Shown here: in pieces, positions 36,753 to 45,800 of the stretch
Layout of the letters: each line of letters starts with the position of its first letter
Position numbering within the stretch: position 1 is the stretch's first letter
DNA from: DASPKT01 sp035626475
Lineage (GTDB): Bacteria; Pseudomonadota; Alphaproteobacteria; Azospirillales; Azospirillaceae
NCBI GenBank assembly: GCA_035626475.1
Contig: DASPNP010000035.1
Span: 4,014-68,013, forward strand
Direction: 5' to 3'
DNA: 64,000 bases
Made by a program: the position numbers and the translations under genes
The notes under the pieces: model-generated
Databases searched by the model: none
The model's input: only the letters and a program-made list of their open reading frames with translations
What the model was told of the DNA's origin: nothing

Positions 36753-38875
36753 GCCTGGGAGGCCTCGGCGGGCCGCCGGCGCCCTACCCGCCGCTGCGCG
36801 ACGACATCACCCTGCTGCCCGGCCCGGCCGCGGCCGACGGCTCGCCCAGCTGGACCCTGTTCGACGCCGCCGCCAACCGCTATGTCCGCATCGGCTGGCT
36901 GGAGTTCGAGGTGCTGTCGCGCTGGGATCTGGCCGGCGCCGCTCCCATCGCCGCGGCCATCAACGCCCAGACCACATTGCGGGTCGCTGCAGAGGAGGTG
37001 GAAGGCATCAGGCGCTTCCTGGACGGGGCCGGGCTGTTGCGCGGCGCCGGCGCCGCCACGACCGAGCGGCTGCTGGCGCAGCGCAAGGCCGGCCGCATGG
37101 GCGCCGCCATGTGGCTGCTGAAGAACTACCTGTTCGTCCGTATCCCCCTGGTGCGCCCGGCCCGCTTCCTGGCGGCGACGCTGCCGCGGGTCGGCTTCGT
37201 CTTCACCCCAGGCTTCGCGCTGGCGGTGCTGGCGGCGGGGCTGCTGGGGCTGTGGCTGGTGGGGCGGCAGTGGGAGAGCTTCACCCACGCCCTGCCCGAC
37301 CTGTTCACGGCGGAGGGCGCGGTCATGGCGGCCCTGGCGCTGGCCCTGTCCAAGCTGCTGCACGAGGCCGGCCACGCCTACACCGCCACCCGCCACGGCT
37401 GCCGCGTGGGCAGCATGGGCGTGGCGCTGCTGGTGCTGTGGCCGGTGCTCTACACCGACACGACCGAGGCTTGGCGACTGACCGAGCGGCGGAAGAGGCT
37501 GCAGATCGGCGCCGCCGGCATGGCGGCGGAGCTGGCGCTGGCGGCCGTCGCCACCGTCGCCTGGGCGCTGCTGCCCGACGGGCCGGCGCGCACCGCCTGC
37601 CTGGTGCTGGCGACCACCGCCTGGGTGCTGACCCTGGCGGTGAACCTGAACCCCTTCATGCGCTTCGACGGCTATTTCCTGGCCAGCGACTGGCTGGAGG
37701 AGCCGAACCTGCAGGACCGCTCCTTCGCGCTGGCGCGCTGGTGGCTGCGCGAGCGGCTGTTCGGCTTCGGCGACCCGGTGCCGGAGGAGATGCCGGCCCC
37801 GCGCCGCCGCCTGCTGATCGCCTACGGCCTGTGCACCTGGGTGTACCGGTTCTTCCTGTTCCTGGGCATCGCGCTGCTGGTCTACCATCTCTTCTTCAAG
37901 CTGCTGGGGCTGCTCTTGTTCGCCGTCGAGATCGGCTGGTTCATCCTCCGCCCGGTGTGGCGGGAGCTGGGGGAATGGCTGAAGCGGCGCGGCGCCATGC
38001 GCTGGAACCGGCCGAGCGGCCGCACCGCCGCCTTGGCCGGCATCTTCCTGCTGCTAGCGCTGCTGCCCTGGCGCGCGGAGGTCTCCGCCCCGGCCCTGCT
38101 GCGCGCGGGCCAGCAGGCTACGCTTTTCGCGCCCCGGCCAGCCCGGGTGGTGGAGGTGGCGGTGCGCGAGGGCGCCGCCGTCGCCGCCGGGCAACCGGTG
38201 CTGCGGCTCGCGTCGCCCGAGTTGGAGCAGGACCTCCGCATGGCAGAGCTGAAGGCGCGCTCCGCCGCCGCCCAGATCGGCGCGTTCAGCGCCCAGGGTG
38301 ATGCCGCCGGCCGGGCGCCGGTGCTGTGGGAGGAGTACGCCGCTGCCAGCGCCGACTTGGTGGCGCTGGGCACCGAGGCGAAGCAGCTGGTGCTGGCGGC
38401 GCCGCTGGACGGGCGGGTGGCCGAACTGGCCGACCATCTCCGCCAGGGCGACTGGGTCGGCCCTAAGGAGCCGCTGGCGCTCGTGACCGATGCCGGCCCG
38501 GCCGTCGTGGAGGCCTATGTCGGCGAGGCCGACCTAGCCCGGCTGGCGGTGGGGCAGAGCGCCGTCTTTCAGCCCGTCTCCATCCTGGAGCCGTCGGTGC
38601 CGCTGGTGATCAGGGCGATCGACCGCGCCGCCGTGCGCGACCTGCGGGCGCCGGAGCTGGCCTCCGTCCATGGCGGCGAGATCGCCGTGCGCCAGGCCGA
38701 GGGCAGGCTGCTGGTGCCGGACGCCGCCCTCTACCGGGTGCTGCTGGCCGCCGAGACCGGCGCCCCGTCCCGGGCGCGGCCCGGCCGCGTGTCCATCGCC
38801 GCCGAGCGCGAGAGTCCGGCCCTGCGCCTGATCCGGCACGTCGCCGGCGTGCTGATCCGCGAGAGCGGCTTCTGA
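36737..38875 (+). CDS. PqqD-like / M50 metalloprotease / HlyD fusion protein
   Basis: 712 residues with three parts. Residues about 25-100 form a PqqD-like winged-helix region (WTLFDAAANRYVRIGWLEFE). The middle is a polytopic site-2-protease (M50) core. It keeps the zinc motif HEAGH at 209-213 on a membrane helix and the second zinc ligand region NPFMRFDGYF with Asp311; further membrane helices lie near 155-175, 240-285 and 370-415. The C-terminal third after about 435 is a periplasmic HlyD-like adaptor (FAPRPARVVEVAVREGAAVA, VLAAPLDGRVAELADHL). The active-site residues look intact, so it may cleave or thread a substrate. It occupies the operon position where a type I system would have its ABC ATPase. 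Overlap with the previous gene is 16 bases. Confidence 0.88.
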   Translation: MAGLLSLGGLGGPPAPYPPLRDDITLLPGPAAADGSPSWTLFDAAANRYVRIGWLEFEVLSRWDLAGAAPIAAAINAQTTLRVAAEEVEGIRRFLDGAGLLRGAGAATTERLLAQRKAGRMGAAMWLLKNYLFVRIPLVRPARFLAATLPRVGFVFTPGFALAVLAAGLLGLWLVGRQWESFTHALPDLFTAEGAVMAALALALSKLLHEAGHAYTATRHGCRVGSMGVALLVLWPVLYTDTTEAWRLTERRKRLQIGAAGMAAELALAAVATVAWALLPDGPARTACLVLATTAWVLTLAVNLNPFMRFDGYFLASDWLEEPNLQDRSFALARWWLRERLFGFGDPVPEEMPAPRRRLLIAYGLCTWVYRFFLFLGIALLVYHLFFKLLGLLLFAVEIGWFILRPVWRELGEWLKRRGAMRWNRPSGRTAALAGIFLLLALLPWRAEVSAPALLRAGQQATLFAPRPARVVEVAVREGAAVAAGQPVLRLASPELEQDLRMAELKARSAAAQIGAFSAQGDAAGRAPVLWEEYAAASADLVALGTEAKQLVLAAPLDGRVAELADHLRQGDWVGPKEPLALVTDAGPAVVEAYVGEADLARLAVGQSAVFQPVSILEPSVPLVIRAIDRAAVRDLRAPELASVHGGEIAVRQAEGRLLVPDAALYRVLLAAETGAPSRARPGRVSIAAERESPALRLIRHVAGVLIRESGF

Positions 38876-39066
38876 GGCCGGCCCTGGGGTCGACCACCCG
38901 CCACGCCGCGCGCTGGGAGGCGGCGCTGGAACGGGCGCCGGCGCCCCTGACCTTCGCCTGGGGACTGGCCGACCCGATCTCCGGCGCGCACATGCCGGCG
39001 CGCATCCGGGAGCGCTGCCGCGGCGCCGACATCCGCGGCTGGGACTATGTCGGCCGACCGGCCTAG
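38875..39066 (+). pseudogene. 3' remnant of an alpha/beta-hydrolase gene
   Basis: A 63-codon open stretch with no start begins at the very end of the M50 fusion gene and stops at TAG 39064. It reads RWEAALERAPAPLTFAWGLA, then DPISGAHMPARIRERCRGAD and WDYVG. This is the C-terminal part of haloalkane-dehalogenase/epoxide-hydrolase-like proteins, where W-G-x-x-D-P-(I/V) carries the catalytic acid. In intact proteins DVGH then gives the catalytic His; here the text after VG has changed to RPA. The front of the gene is absent, so a deletion or the arrival of the adhesin operon removed it. Confidence 0.6.
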
Positions 39067-39201
39067 GCGCCGGCCCCTTTCACCTGTCCGTTTCCGCTAC
39101 CACCAAGGACGCATGGCCGGGCCCGGCCGCCGCCCTAGCTTTGGGTGGCGGAACGGGATGCCGGATCGCGGCGCCGCTGGGAAGCGCGGAAGGGAATGGA
39201 C

Positions 39202-40740
39202 ATGATCGCAGGGCAGAGCCGCCTGGACCCTCATGAGGACGGGCTGCTGGCGACGGCCGGGGTCGCCGTCTGGCGGCTGGCCGGCACCGGGACCCGGCCG
39301 TCCTGGCGGATCGACTGGTCCGACGATGCCGACCGCATCCTCGGCGCCAGCCCGGCCCCGGCGCTGCCCAGCGATCTGGTGCGGATCGTTCCGGCTTCGG
39401 AACGGACCCGCTTCGCCGATTGGTGGGCGGAGGTGGTGCTGGCCCCCGACGCGCCGCCGCCGCCGATCGAGGTCAAGGTCGCCGATGCCGCCGGTGGGTT
39501 CCGCCATCTGCGCTTCGCGGCGGCGCCCGGCGGCCGGGCCGGCACCGTGCTGGACGTGACCGGGCCGCGTCTGCAGGCGATCGAGTTGGAAGCCCTCAGG
39601 CAACGGGCGGAGGAGGCGCGGCACGCCAAGGCGCTGTTCCTGGCCAATATGAGCCACGAGCTGCGCACGCCGCTGAACGCGGTCATCGGCTTCGCCGAGC
39701 TGATCAAGGCCGAGGCCGGGGAGAGCGCCGCCGGCGCCGGCCTCATCGATTACGCCAACGACATCTCCTTCGCCGGCCGGCACCTGCTGGACGTGCTGAG
39801 CGACTGCCTGGACTTCGCGACGGCCCAGGCGGGGCGGCTGGCGCTGGAGGACGATTATTTCGCGGCTTGCGACCTGCTGTGCGACGCCGAGCGGCTGCTG
39901 AAGGCGCGCGCCGCCGGCAGCCGCATCGCCCTGACGGTGGAGCTGCCGCCGCCCTCGCTGCTGCTGCGCGGCGACCGGCGCCGGCTGCGGCAGGCGTTGG
40001 TGAACCTCATCTCCAACGGGGTGAAGTACACGGCCGGCGGCGGCACGGTCTGGGCGTCGCTGCAGCTGCTGGCGGACGGGCAGCCCTGCCTCGTGGTGTC
40101 CGACACGGGCGTCGGCATCGAGGCGAAGGATCTGCCGCTGGCCCTGGCGCCGTTCGGGCGCGTGGCCAACCCGCTGACCCAGGAGCGCGAGGGCGCCGGG
40201 CTGGGTCTGCCCATCGCCCGCTCCATCGCCGAGCTGCATGGCGGCAACCTCTTCATCAACAGCGTCCCCGGCGTCGGCACCACAGCGTTCCTGGCGCTGC
40301 CCGTCGAGCGCGTGCTGACGCCCGGCGGCGTGGCGAAGCCCACCATCGCCGGCCTGCAGGCGTTCTTCCACCTGGACGGCCGCCATGTCGGCGAGGTGGT
40401 GGACACGCTGGACCAGGAGGCGCTGGACGCGCTGCCGATCGGCACCGTGCTGCTGGACTCCCGGGGAACGGTGCTGCGGTACAACGCCGCCGAGGAGAGG
40501 CTCGCCGAACGCCCGGCCGAGCTGGTGCTGGGCCGCAACTTCTTCCGCGAGGTGGCGCCCTGCACCTTCACGCCCGACTTCTTCGGGCGGTTCGAGGCGA
40601 TGCTGCGCGACGGCGCGCATCCGGCGGGCGCGGTGTTCAGCTACGTCTTCCCCTTCCCCGGCCGCCCCACCAAGGTGCTCGTCGAGCTCCGCGCCGGCGC
40701 CGATCCGGGGACCGTGTGGGTGCTGGTGCGCTGGGCATGA
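39202..40740 (+). CDS. Histidine kinase with C-terminal photoactive yellow protein (PYP) domain
   Basis: 512 residues, no membrane segments. A degenerate PAS-like N-terminus is followed by HisKA (phospho-His152 in NMSHELRTPLNAVIGFAELI) and HATPase (LISNGVKYTAGGG, SDTGVGIEAKD, GAGLGLPIARS). The last 120 residues are a PYP domain: LDALPIGTVLLDSRGTVLRY, then GRNFFREVAPCTFTPDFFG and PTKVLVEL. Relative to Halorhodospira PYP, Tyr42, Glu46, Arg52 and the chromophore Cys69 correspond to Tyr427, Glu431, Arg437 and Cys454, with exactly conserved spacing; Thr50 is Ala. PYP binds p-coumaric acid through that Cys and senses blue light. No chromophore-synthesis gene is in the window. ATG 39202 has GGAAGGG seven bases upstream; ATG 39196 is too close to it. 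No receiver gene adjoins it. Confidence 0.9.
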   Translation: MIAGQSRLDPHEDGLLATAGVAVWRLAGTGTRPSWRIDWSDDADRILGASPAPALPSDLVRIVPASERTRFADWWAEVVLAPDAPPPPIEVKVADAAGGFRHLRFAAAPGGRAGTVLDVTGPRLQAIELEALRQRAEEARHAKALFLANMSHELRTPLNAVIGFAELIKAEAGESAAGAGLIDYANDISFAGRHLLDVLSDCLDFATAQAGRLALEDDYFAACDLLCDAERLLKARAAGSRIALTVELPPPSLLLRGDRRRLRQALVNLISNGVKYTAGGGTVWASLQLLADGQPCLVVSDTGVGIEAKDLPLALAPFGRVANPLTQEREGAGLGLPIARSIAELHGGNLFINSVPGVGTTAFLALPVERVLTPGGVAKPTIAGLQAFFHLDGRHVGEVVDTLDQEALDALPIGTVLLDSRGTVLRYNAAEERLAERPAELVLGRNFFREVAPCTFTPDFFGRFEAMLRDGAHPAGAVFSYVFPFPGRPTKVLVELRAGADPGTVWVLVRWA

Positions 40741-40813
40741 GCCCCTACCCGGACGGGGGCACCGCGGCGCGGTCGTGGCTACCCCCGCCGGCCGTCTTGA
40801 TCGGGGCGGCGCC

Positions 40814-41044
40814 ATGACCGACTTAGCTGCTCCACCGGAATGCGGAGATGGAAAATTGGCGGAAGCGCGGGCGACATTGCGGGCGGAGCAGCTCCTGAAG
40901 GCCTGGGGCAAGTCGAAGGCCATAGAGGTCGCCGGGCGCAACCTGGCGGAGGCCAAGCGCACGGGCTCGCGGGAGCACCAGGCCTTCTGCGCCGCCGTCT
41001 GCGACGAGCTGCGCCGCCTCACCGGCGCGCCCGCCCCGGTGTGA
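40814..41044 (+). CDS. Small hypothetical protein
   Basis: 76 residues, charged and helical (EARATLRAEQLLKAWGKSKA, then NLAEAKRTGSREHQAFCAAV), no signal peptide. It follows the PYP-kinase gene by 73 bases and is read in the same direction, so it may be cotranscribed and could be a partner, but nothing in the sequence identifies a function. The codon use is that of a real gene in this genome. Confidence 0.5.
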   Translation: MTDLAAPPECGDGKLAEARATLRAEQLLKAWGKSKAIEVAGRNLAEAKRTGSREHQAFCAAVCDELRRLTGAPAPV

Positions 41045-41163
41045 CGGCCGTCATGGCCGGCGGCGCTCCTCATCCTGCGGAATGATGCCGGATTTCGGCA
41101 TCTGTAGGCGGCGCGCCCGGCCGCCGCCCTCTGGTACTTGTTGCACCCGGGCCGGCATCCCCG

Positions 41164-41766
41164 ATGTCCGATGCGCCCGATCCCTGGAGCGTCCGCGTGC
41201 ACCGATCCATCCTGTCCAGCGAGATGCCCAGCCTGCCGGCGCTGCAGGACAACAATGCCGCGGACCTGGTCTTCGATCCGGCCGGCGCCTCCGGCGTCCG
41301 CGCGCTGGAGACCTACCGGGACGTCGCCGCGCTGATGATCGACCAGCTGGAGACGGACTGGCCGCGCGCCGCGGCGATCATGGAGCGCCTCGCCCACTAC
41401 GTCACCGGGCACCTGCGCACCGGGCGCGACGACGTCGTGCCCTCCCGGCCGCTGGTCTACACGATCTTCGACATGGGCCTGTGCGGCTATTACGAGGCGC
41501 GGAACAGCGCGGACGACCTGCGGTTCGCCGCCTTCATCCGGGCCGTCCTGGCCGAGGCGGCGGGGCGGATGGGCGGCATCGTGCTGGCCGCCGGCACCCG
41601 GCGCTGGTGCCCCGCCGGCGGCGTGCCGCTCTCCTGGTGGCTGGAGGATGTGGATTCTCGGTCGGTGCAGGTGCATCAGCGCCGGTCCGGCGCCGACATC
41701 TCCGCCGCGCTCTCGGCCTTCATCCTGTGCGACGCCGATCGCCGCATCCTGAGGCGGGCGGCATGA
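41164..41766 (+). CDS. Hypothetical protein
   Basis: A 200-residue soluble protein of unknown family with Trp- and Tyr-rich patches (YRDVAALMIDQLETDWPRAA, IFDMGLCGYYEARN, RWCPAGGVPLSWWLED). There is no signal peptide and no membrane helix. Its stop overlaps an in-frame-shifted ATG (41764) that could extend the next gene, but the next gene has a better start at 41814. Its location between a light-sensing kinase and pilus genes does not settle its role. Confidence 0.55.
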   Translation: MSDAPDPWSVRVHRSILSSEMPSLPALQDNNAADLVFDPAGASGVRALETYRDVAALMIDQLETDWPRAAAIMERLAHYVTGHLRTGRDDVVPSRPLVYTIFDMGLCGYYEARNSADDLRFAAFIRAVLAEAAGRMGGIVLAAGTRRWCPAGGVPLSWWLEDVDSRSVQVHQRRSGADISAALSAFILCDADRRILRRAA

Positions 41767-41778
41767 GCAGGCCTTTAC

Positions 41779-41806
41779 TTGACGTTAAGGTCCACCGCCC
41801 TAGAGT
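41779..41806 (+). promoter_or_regulatory. Sigma-70-like promoter, probably giving a leaderless mRNA
   Basis: TTGACG at 41779-41784 and TAGAGT at 41801-41806 are 16 bases apart. The ATG of the DUF4402 gene lies only seven bases past the -10 element, where transcription would start, so the message would have almost no 5' leader. No ribosome site precedes that ATG, in agreement. Confidence 0.45.
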
Positions 41807-41813
41807 CGCTGTC

Positions 41814-42320
41814 ATGAGACAATGGCTCCAATCCTCGGTGCTTCTCGTCCTCGGCGGTGCCGCCCTGCTCGCCGCGCCGGCCCTGGCCGCGACCGCGAAC
41901 TTCAACGCCACCGCCATGATCATCGGCCCCATCAACGTCGCGCCGGTGACGCAGCTCTCCTTCGGCAGCCTGTTCGCCGGCGCCTCGGCGGGAACAGTGA
42001 CGATCGACGCGTCGGGCAACCGGAACACCAGCGGCGGCGTCACCGCCGGCGGCGGGTCGGTCTCGGCCGCCAGCTTCACCATCTCCGGCCAGGCCTCGCA
42101 GGCCTACACCATCACCCTGCCGGCGGCGACCAACCTGACCAGCGGCGCCAACACGATGCCGATCAGCATCGCCGCCGCCGACCTCAGCGGCGGTTCCACG
42201 ACGCGCGTCACCGATGCCGGCGGGAACGACAGCTTCAGCCTGGGCGGCACGCTGTCCGTGGGGGCCAACCAGGCGCCCGGCTCCTACGCCGCGACCCTGA
42301 CCATCACAGTCAACCACTGA
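41814..42320 (+). CDS. DUF4402 pilin-like exported protein
   Basis: 168 residues. A signal peptide (MRQWLQSSVLLVLGGAALLA, cleavage near ALAA) is followed by a DUF4402 domain: FNATAMIIGPINVAPVTQLS, FGSLFAGASAGTVTIDASGN, a Gly/Ser-rich turn, ASFTISGQASQAYTITLPAA and the terminal strand GSYAATLTITVNH. DUF4402 proteins are pilin-like subunits carried by alternate chaperone-usher systems. This copy is on the opposite strand from the chaperone-usher operon and converges with the second DUF4402 gene with a gap of 7 bases, so it has its own promoter and may be an alternative or minor subunit. Confidence 0.85.
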   Translation: MRQWLQSSVLLVLGGAALLAAPALAATANFNATAMIIGPINVAPVTQLSFGSLFAGASAGTVTIDASGNRNTSGGVTAGGGSVSAASFTISGQASQAYTITLPAATNLTSGANTMPISIAAADLSGGSTTRVTDAGGNDSFSLGGTLSVGANQAPGSYAATLTITVNH

Positions 42321-42327
42321 CGCCGGG

Positions 42328-42834
42328 TCAGTAGTTCACCGTCATCACGAAGCTGCCGGTGTAGCTGCCGGCGACCTGCGTCGCCGACACGTTCAGCACG
42401 GCGCCGACCGACAGCGTGTCGGTGCCGCTCGCGTTCAGCATCCGCACCAGGGTGCCGCCCGTCACCAGCGTGCTGTTGAACGACACCGACATGGTCTGCG
42501 CGCCCGAGGTGATGTTCGCGGTCGGCGGCAGGGTGATCGTGTAATTGACGCTGGGATCGCCGGTGATGTTGAACCGGGCGGCGGCGATGGTGCCGCCCGT
42601 GAGCGCCACCACGCCGCCGGTCACGGTCCGCGTCCCGGTGGCGCTGACCGTCAGCGTGCCGGCGGTGTTGGTGCGGGTGAAGCGGCCGAACTGCAGCTGG
42701 GTCGCGGTGGTGATCTTGATGGGCTTGGCCTCGGCCGCGCCCCAGGCCAGCGCGCCCAGGACGCACAGCAGCGCCGCGGCCCTGCGGCGGGTGCGGGCGC
42801 GGCGTTCAGCGGTCGGCGGGTTTCGTTCCATCAT
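42328..42834 (-). CDS. DUF4402 pilin-like protein, last gene of the pilus operon
   Basis: 168 residues. A basic leader rich in Arg precedes a hydrophobic signal (AAALLCVLGALAWGAAEA). The mature part is DUF4402 (TTATQLQFGRFTRTNTAGTL, ARFNITGDPSVNYTITLPPT, terminal strand AGSYTGSFVMTVNY). Its start lies 29 bases inside the end of the usher gene, which argues for translational coupling. In related operons the last, less abundant subunit often caps the fibre tip. It differs clearly from the major pilin at 46865-47374. Confidence 0.82.
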   Translation of the reverse strand: MMERNPPTAERRARTRRRAAALLCVLGALAWGAAEAKPIKITTATQLQFGRFTRTNTAGTLTVSATGTRTVTGGVVALTGGTIAAARFNITGDPSVNYTITLPPTANITSGAQTMSVSFNSTLVTGGTLVRMLNASGTDTLSVGAVLNVSATQVAGSYTGSFVMTVNY

Positions 42835-45800
42835 CGGCGTACCTTACATCCAGATGCAGGTCGAAGCGGCTCAGATCTTCGGCCGACAGGGTGAAGGCCA
42901 CCGGCTTGGCGGCGATGGCGCGGCCGCGGTATTTCTGGTCGGGCGCCAGCCGCAGCGTGTAGTCGCCCGGCTCCATCCGCCCGAGGTTGAAGACGCCGTC
43001 GAAGGCGGTGCGCGCGGTGCGGACCTCGCCGGTCGCCGCCACCACCTCGACCGTGACGCCGCGGAGCGGCATCTCGCCGTCGCTGAGCCCCACCAGCACC
43101 AGCCCCTCGATCTCGCCCAGCTCGACCATGGGCATGTCCAGCGGGATGACGACGCCCGGCCGCGGCACCACCGTGACCGCGGAGGCGGCCGGCTGCAGGA
43201 ACGGGTTGTCCACGGCCGCCGGGTCGAGATGCATCGCGACGGGCACGCCCGAGGTGAGGCCGCTGACCAGCACCTCGCCATCCGCGGTGTCGCCGTCGCG
43301 GGCCGAGCCGTTGACCGTGAGCCGGGCGCCGTCCATCGGCTTGTCGCCCGGCCCGAAGCGGCCGTCGCGGTCGATGTCGTGGAAGACGCGGCCGGCGACG
43401 CTGCCGCCTGAGGCCAGGGGATTGCGCGAGACCACCGTGCGTTGCGGCGTGGCCCCCAGCGAGAAGGTGAAGCCGAGGCCGACATAGACGCCGCCATCGG
43501 TGTCGAGGCGCGCCTGGAGGCCGCCGGCGAAACGGCGGAAGGACCGGGTGGCCGAGGCGCCGACGGTGCCGACGCCGCTCTCGAAGTCCCAGGCCCCCTG
43601 GGCGACGAAGCTGGTGTCGGTGAAGCGGTCGTCGCTCAGCGTGGCCACCAGCCGCTGCGCCTTGCCGTCCCAGATGTCGTGGATGTAGGCCACCGACAGC
43701 TCGCTCACCCCCAGCCGGTACCCCAGGTCGAGCGAGGCGATGGCCTCGTACCGCGCCGGGGCGCCGGGATTGTCGGTGCTGCGGCCGGCGACGTAGGTGT
43801 GCACCGCCAGCCCGTCGAAGCGGTTGCGGAAGCTGGCGGCCAGCTCCTGCGTCACCGACCCGTTGGTGCGCTCGGCCCGCAGCCCCTGCAAATCCACCGT
43901 CGTGCGCGGCAGCAGGCCGGGCGGGATGCTTCCGACCAGGCGGAAATCGGTGCCGCGCCGCTGCGCGCTGTCCCCCTGCCCCAGGACGGCGCTTTCGAAG
44001 TCGTGGTACTCGCCATGGCCCAGGCTGAGGTTGACCGGGCCGATCGCGGTGTTCACGGCCCCCTTGAAGGCGGTGCCGCCGCCCGCCGTCATCACCGCGT
44101 CGCCGCGCAGGAAGCTGCCCAGCGCGGCGCTGCGGAAGCCCAGCCCGGCGAAGCTGTCCATCTGCTCGCTGACCTGCTCGACATCCTCCTCGTCCGGATC
44201 GGGGATGAACTGCCCGACCTCGTCGGCGGGACCGCGGTCGACGATCGGCGCGTCGAGCCGGCGCTGCAGCCGGATGCGGTCGCGGACCGGCACATGGGCG
44301 GCGAAGCCCGACAGCGTCAGCATCTCGCCGACGCCCCGGTCGTGCTCCAGCGTCACCGCGGCCTGGTCGGCCCGGTCGGGCGCGTTGGGCGCGCGCCGAA
44401 CGCTGTCGAAGACCGAGCGGCCGCTCTGGGTCAGGCTGAAGCGCGTCGCCGAGGCGCCCTTGGCCAGCAGTCCGGTGGAGATCAGGACGTTGCGCGTCTC
44501 CTCGATCTTCTGGCCCTGCGGCCCATACAGCACGACGCGGAACCGGTTGTTGCCGGAGGTCAGCGGCACGTCGTCGAAGACGTAGCGGCCGGTGGGGCCG
44601 ACCCGCTGGACCGCGATCAGGTCGCCGTCGAGATAGAGTTCCGCCTCGTAGCCGGCCGGCCCGTCGCCGTCCAGCGTCACCCGGTCGAACTCCGGGTTGA
44701 AGTCCAGCGGCGTCGTGGAGAAGTAGACGCCGCGGTTGAGGCGGCTGTTGGCGACCAGGCCGATGCTGGGGGTCACCACGTCCCCTAGCACGAACTCGCG
44801 CAGCGGCCCGATGCCCAGCACCCCGCCGGCATCGTCCGCCCGCTCCAGGCTGAAGCGGCCGGAGCGCACCGGCACGCCCTCGTCGCCGGTGATGGTCAGC
44901 CGGGCCGACATCCAGGCGAAGTCGCCGGCGGCCAGGATCGAGTGGTTCAGGAACGGCCCCGGCCCGCGCTCGTAGCCGCTGTCCACCGCGACGTCCAGGC
45001 TGGGGACGGACAGGAAGCCGTGCGCGCTGGGATGGCGGGGCGGCAGCTCCTTGCGGTCGCTGCGCCGGGCGCCGGAGAGTTTGGCGCGCCGGTCCTCCCG
45101 CTGCAGCCGCTCCTCGATCGGCAGGGGCTCCCTCGGGTCGAGATAGAGGTGGCTCTCTCGCTGGTTCAGCGACACCTGGACCGGCCAGAGCCGCCCGAGC
45201 AGCCCGCCGCTGACGAAGATGGCGCCGTCGAGCAGCATGGCGTCGCCCGGCGCGATCGGCCGCTTCTGGCCGTCGACCACGGCCTCGCGGGCATGCACGT
45301 CCAGGCCGAAGCGCCGGCTCTCCTCGACCACCCAGCCGTCGGCGACGCCGCGCTCCTCGTCGGCGTCGATGGCGATCTCCAGCGCCTCCGCGATCTCGCG
45401 CAGCGGCACCAGCACCTCGTCGCCGCGCAGGAACACGATGGTTCCCTGGATCAGGCCGGACTTCCGGAGGTAGACGTCGACCACCAGCTCCTCGAGGTCC
45501 GCCTCGTAGCGGCGCTCCAGCACGGGAGAGGCCGCGGGCTGGGCCGGGACGGCGGGAACGACGGGCGGCGGGGTCAGCGGCACCGAGGTGCGGGTCTGGC
45601 CCGGAATGCCCCTATGCCGCGCCGGCAGCGTCTCCACGGGAAGCCCGCGCTGCGGGTCGCGGGGCGCGGCCGGGTCGGGCGGCGCGTTGCGCTGCTTGCC
45701 CGGCGGCGGGACGGGGACGACGGCGGCCTGGGTTCCGTTCGGCGCCGACCAGGGCGGCGTCTTGGAGAGGATCTGCGAGCCGGGCGGCGGCGGCTTGGGC

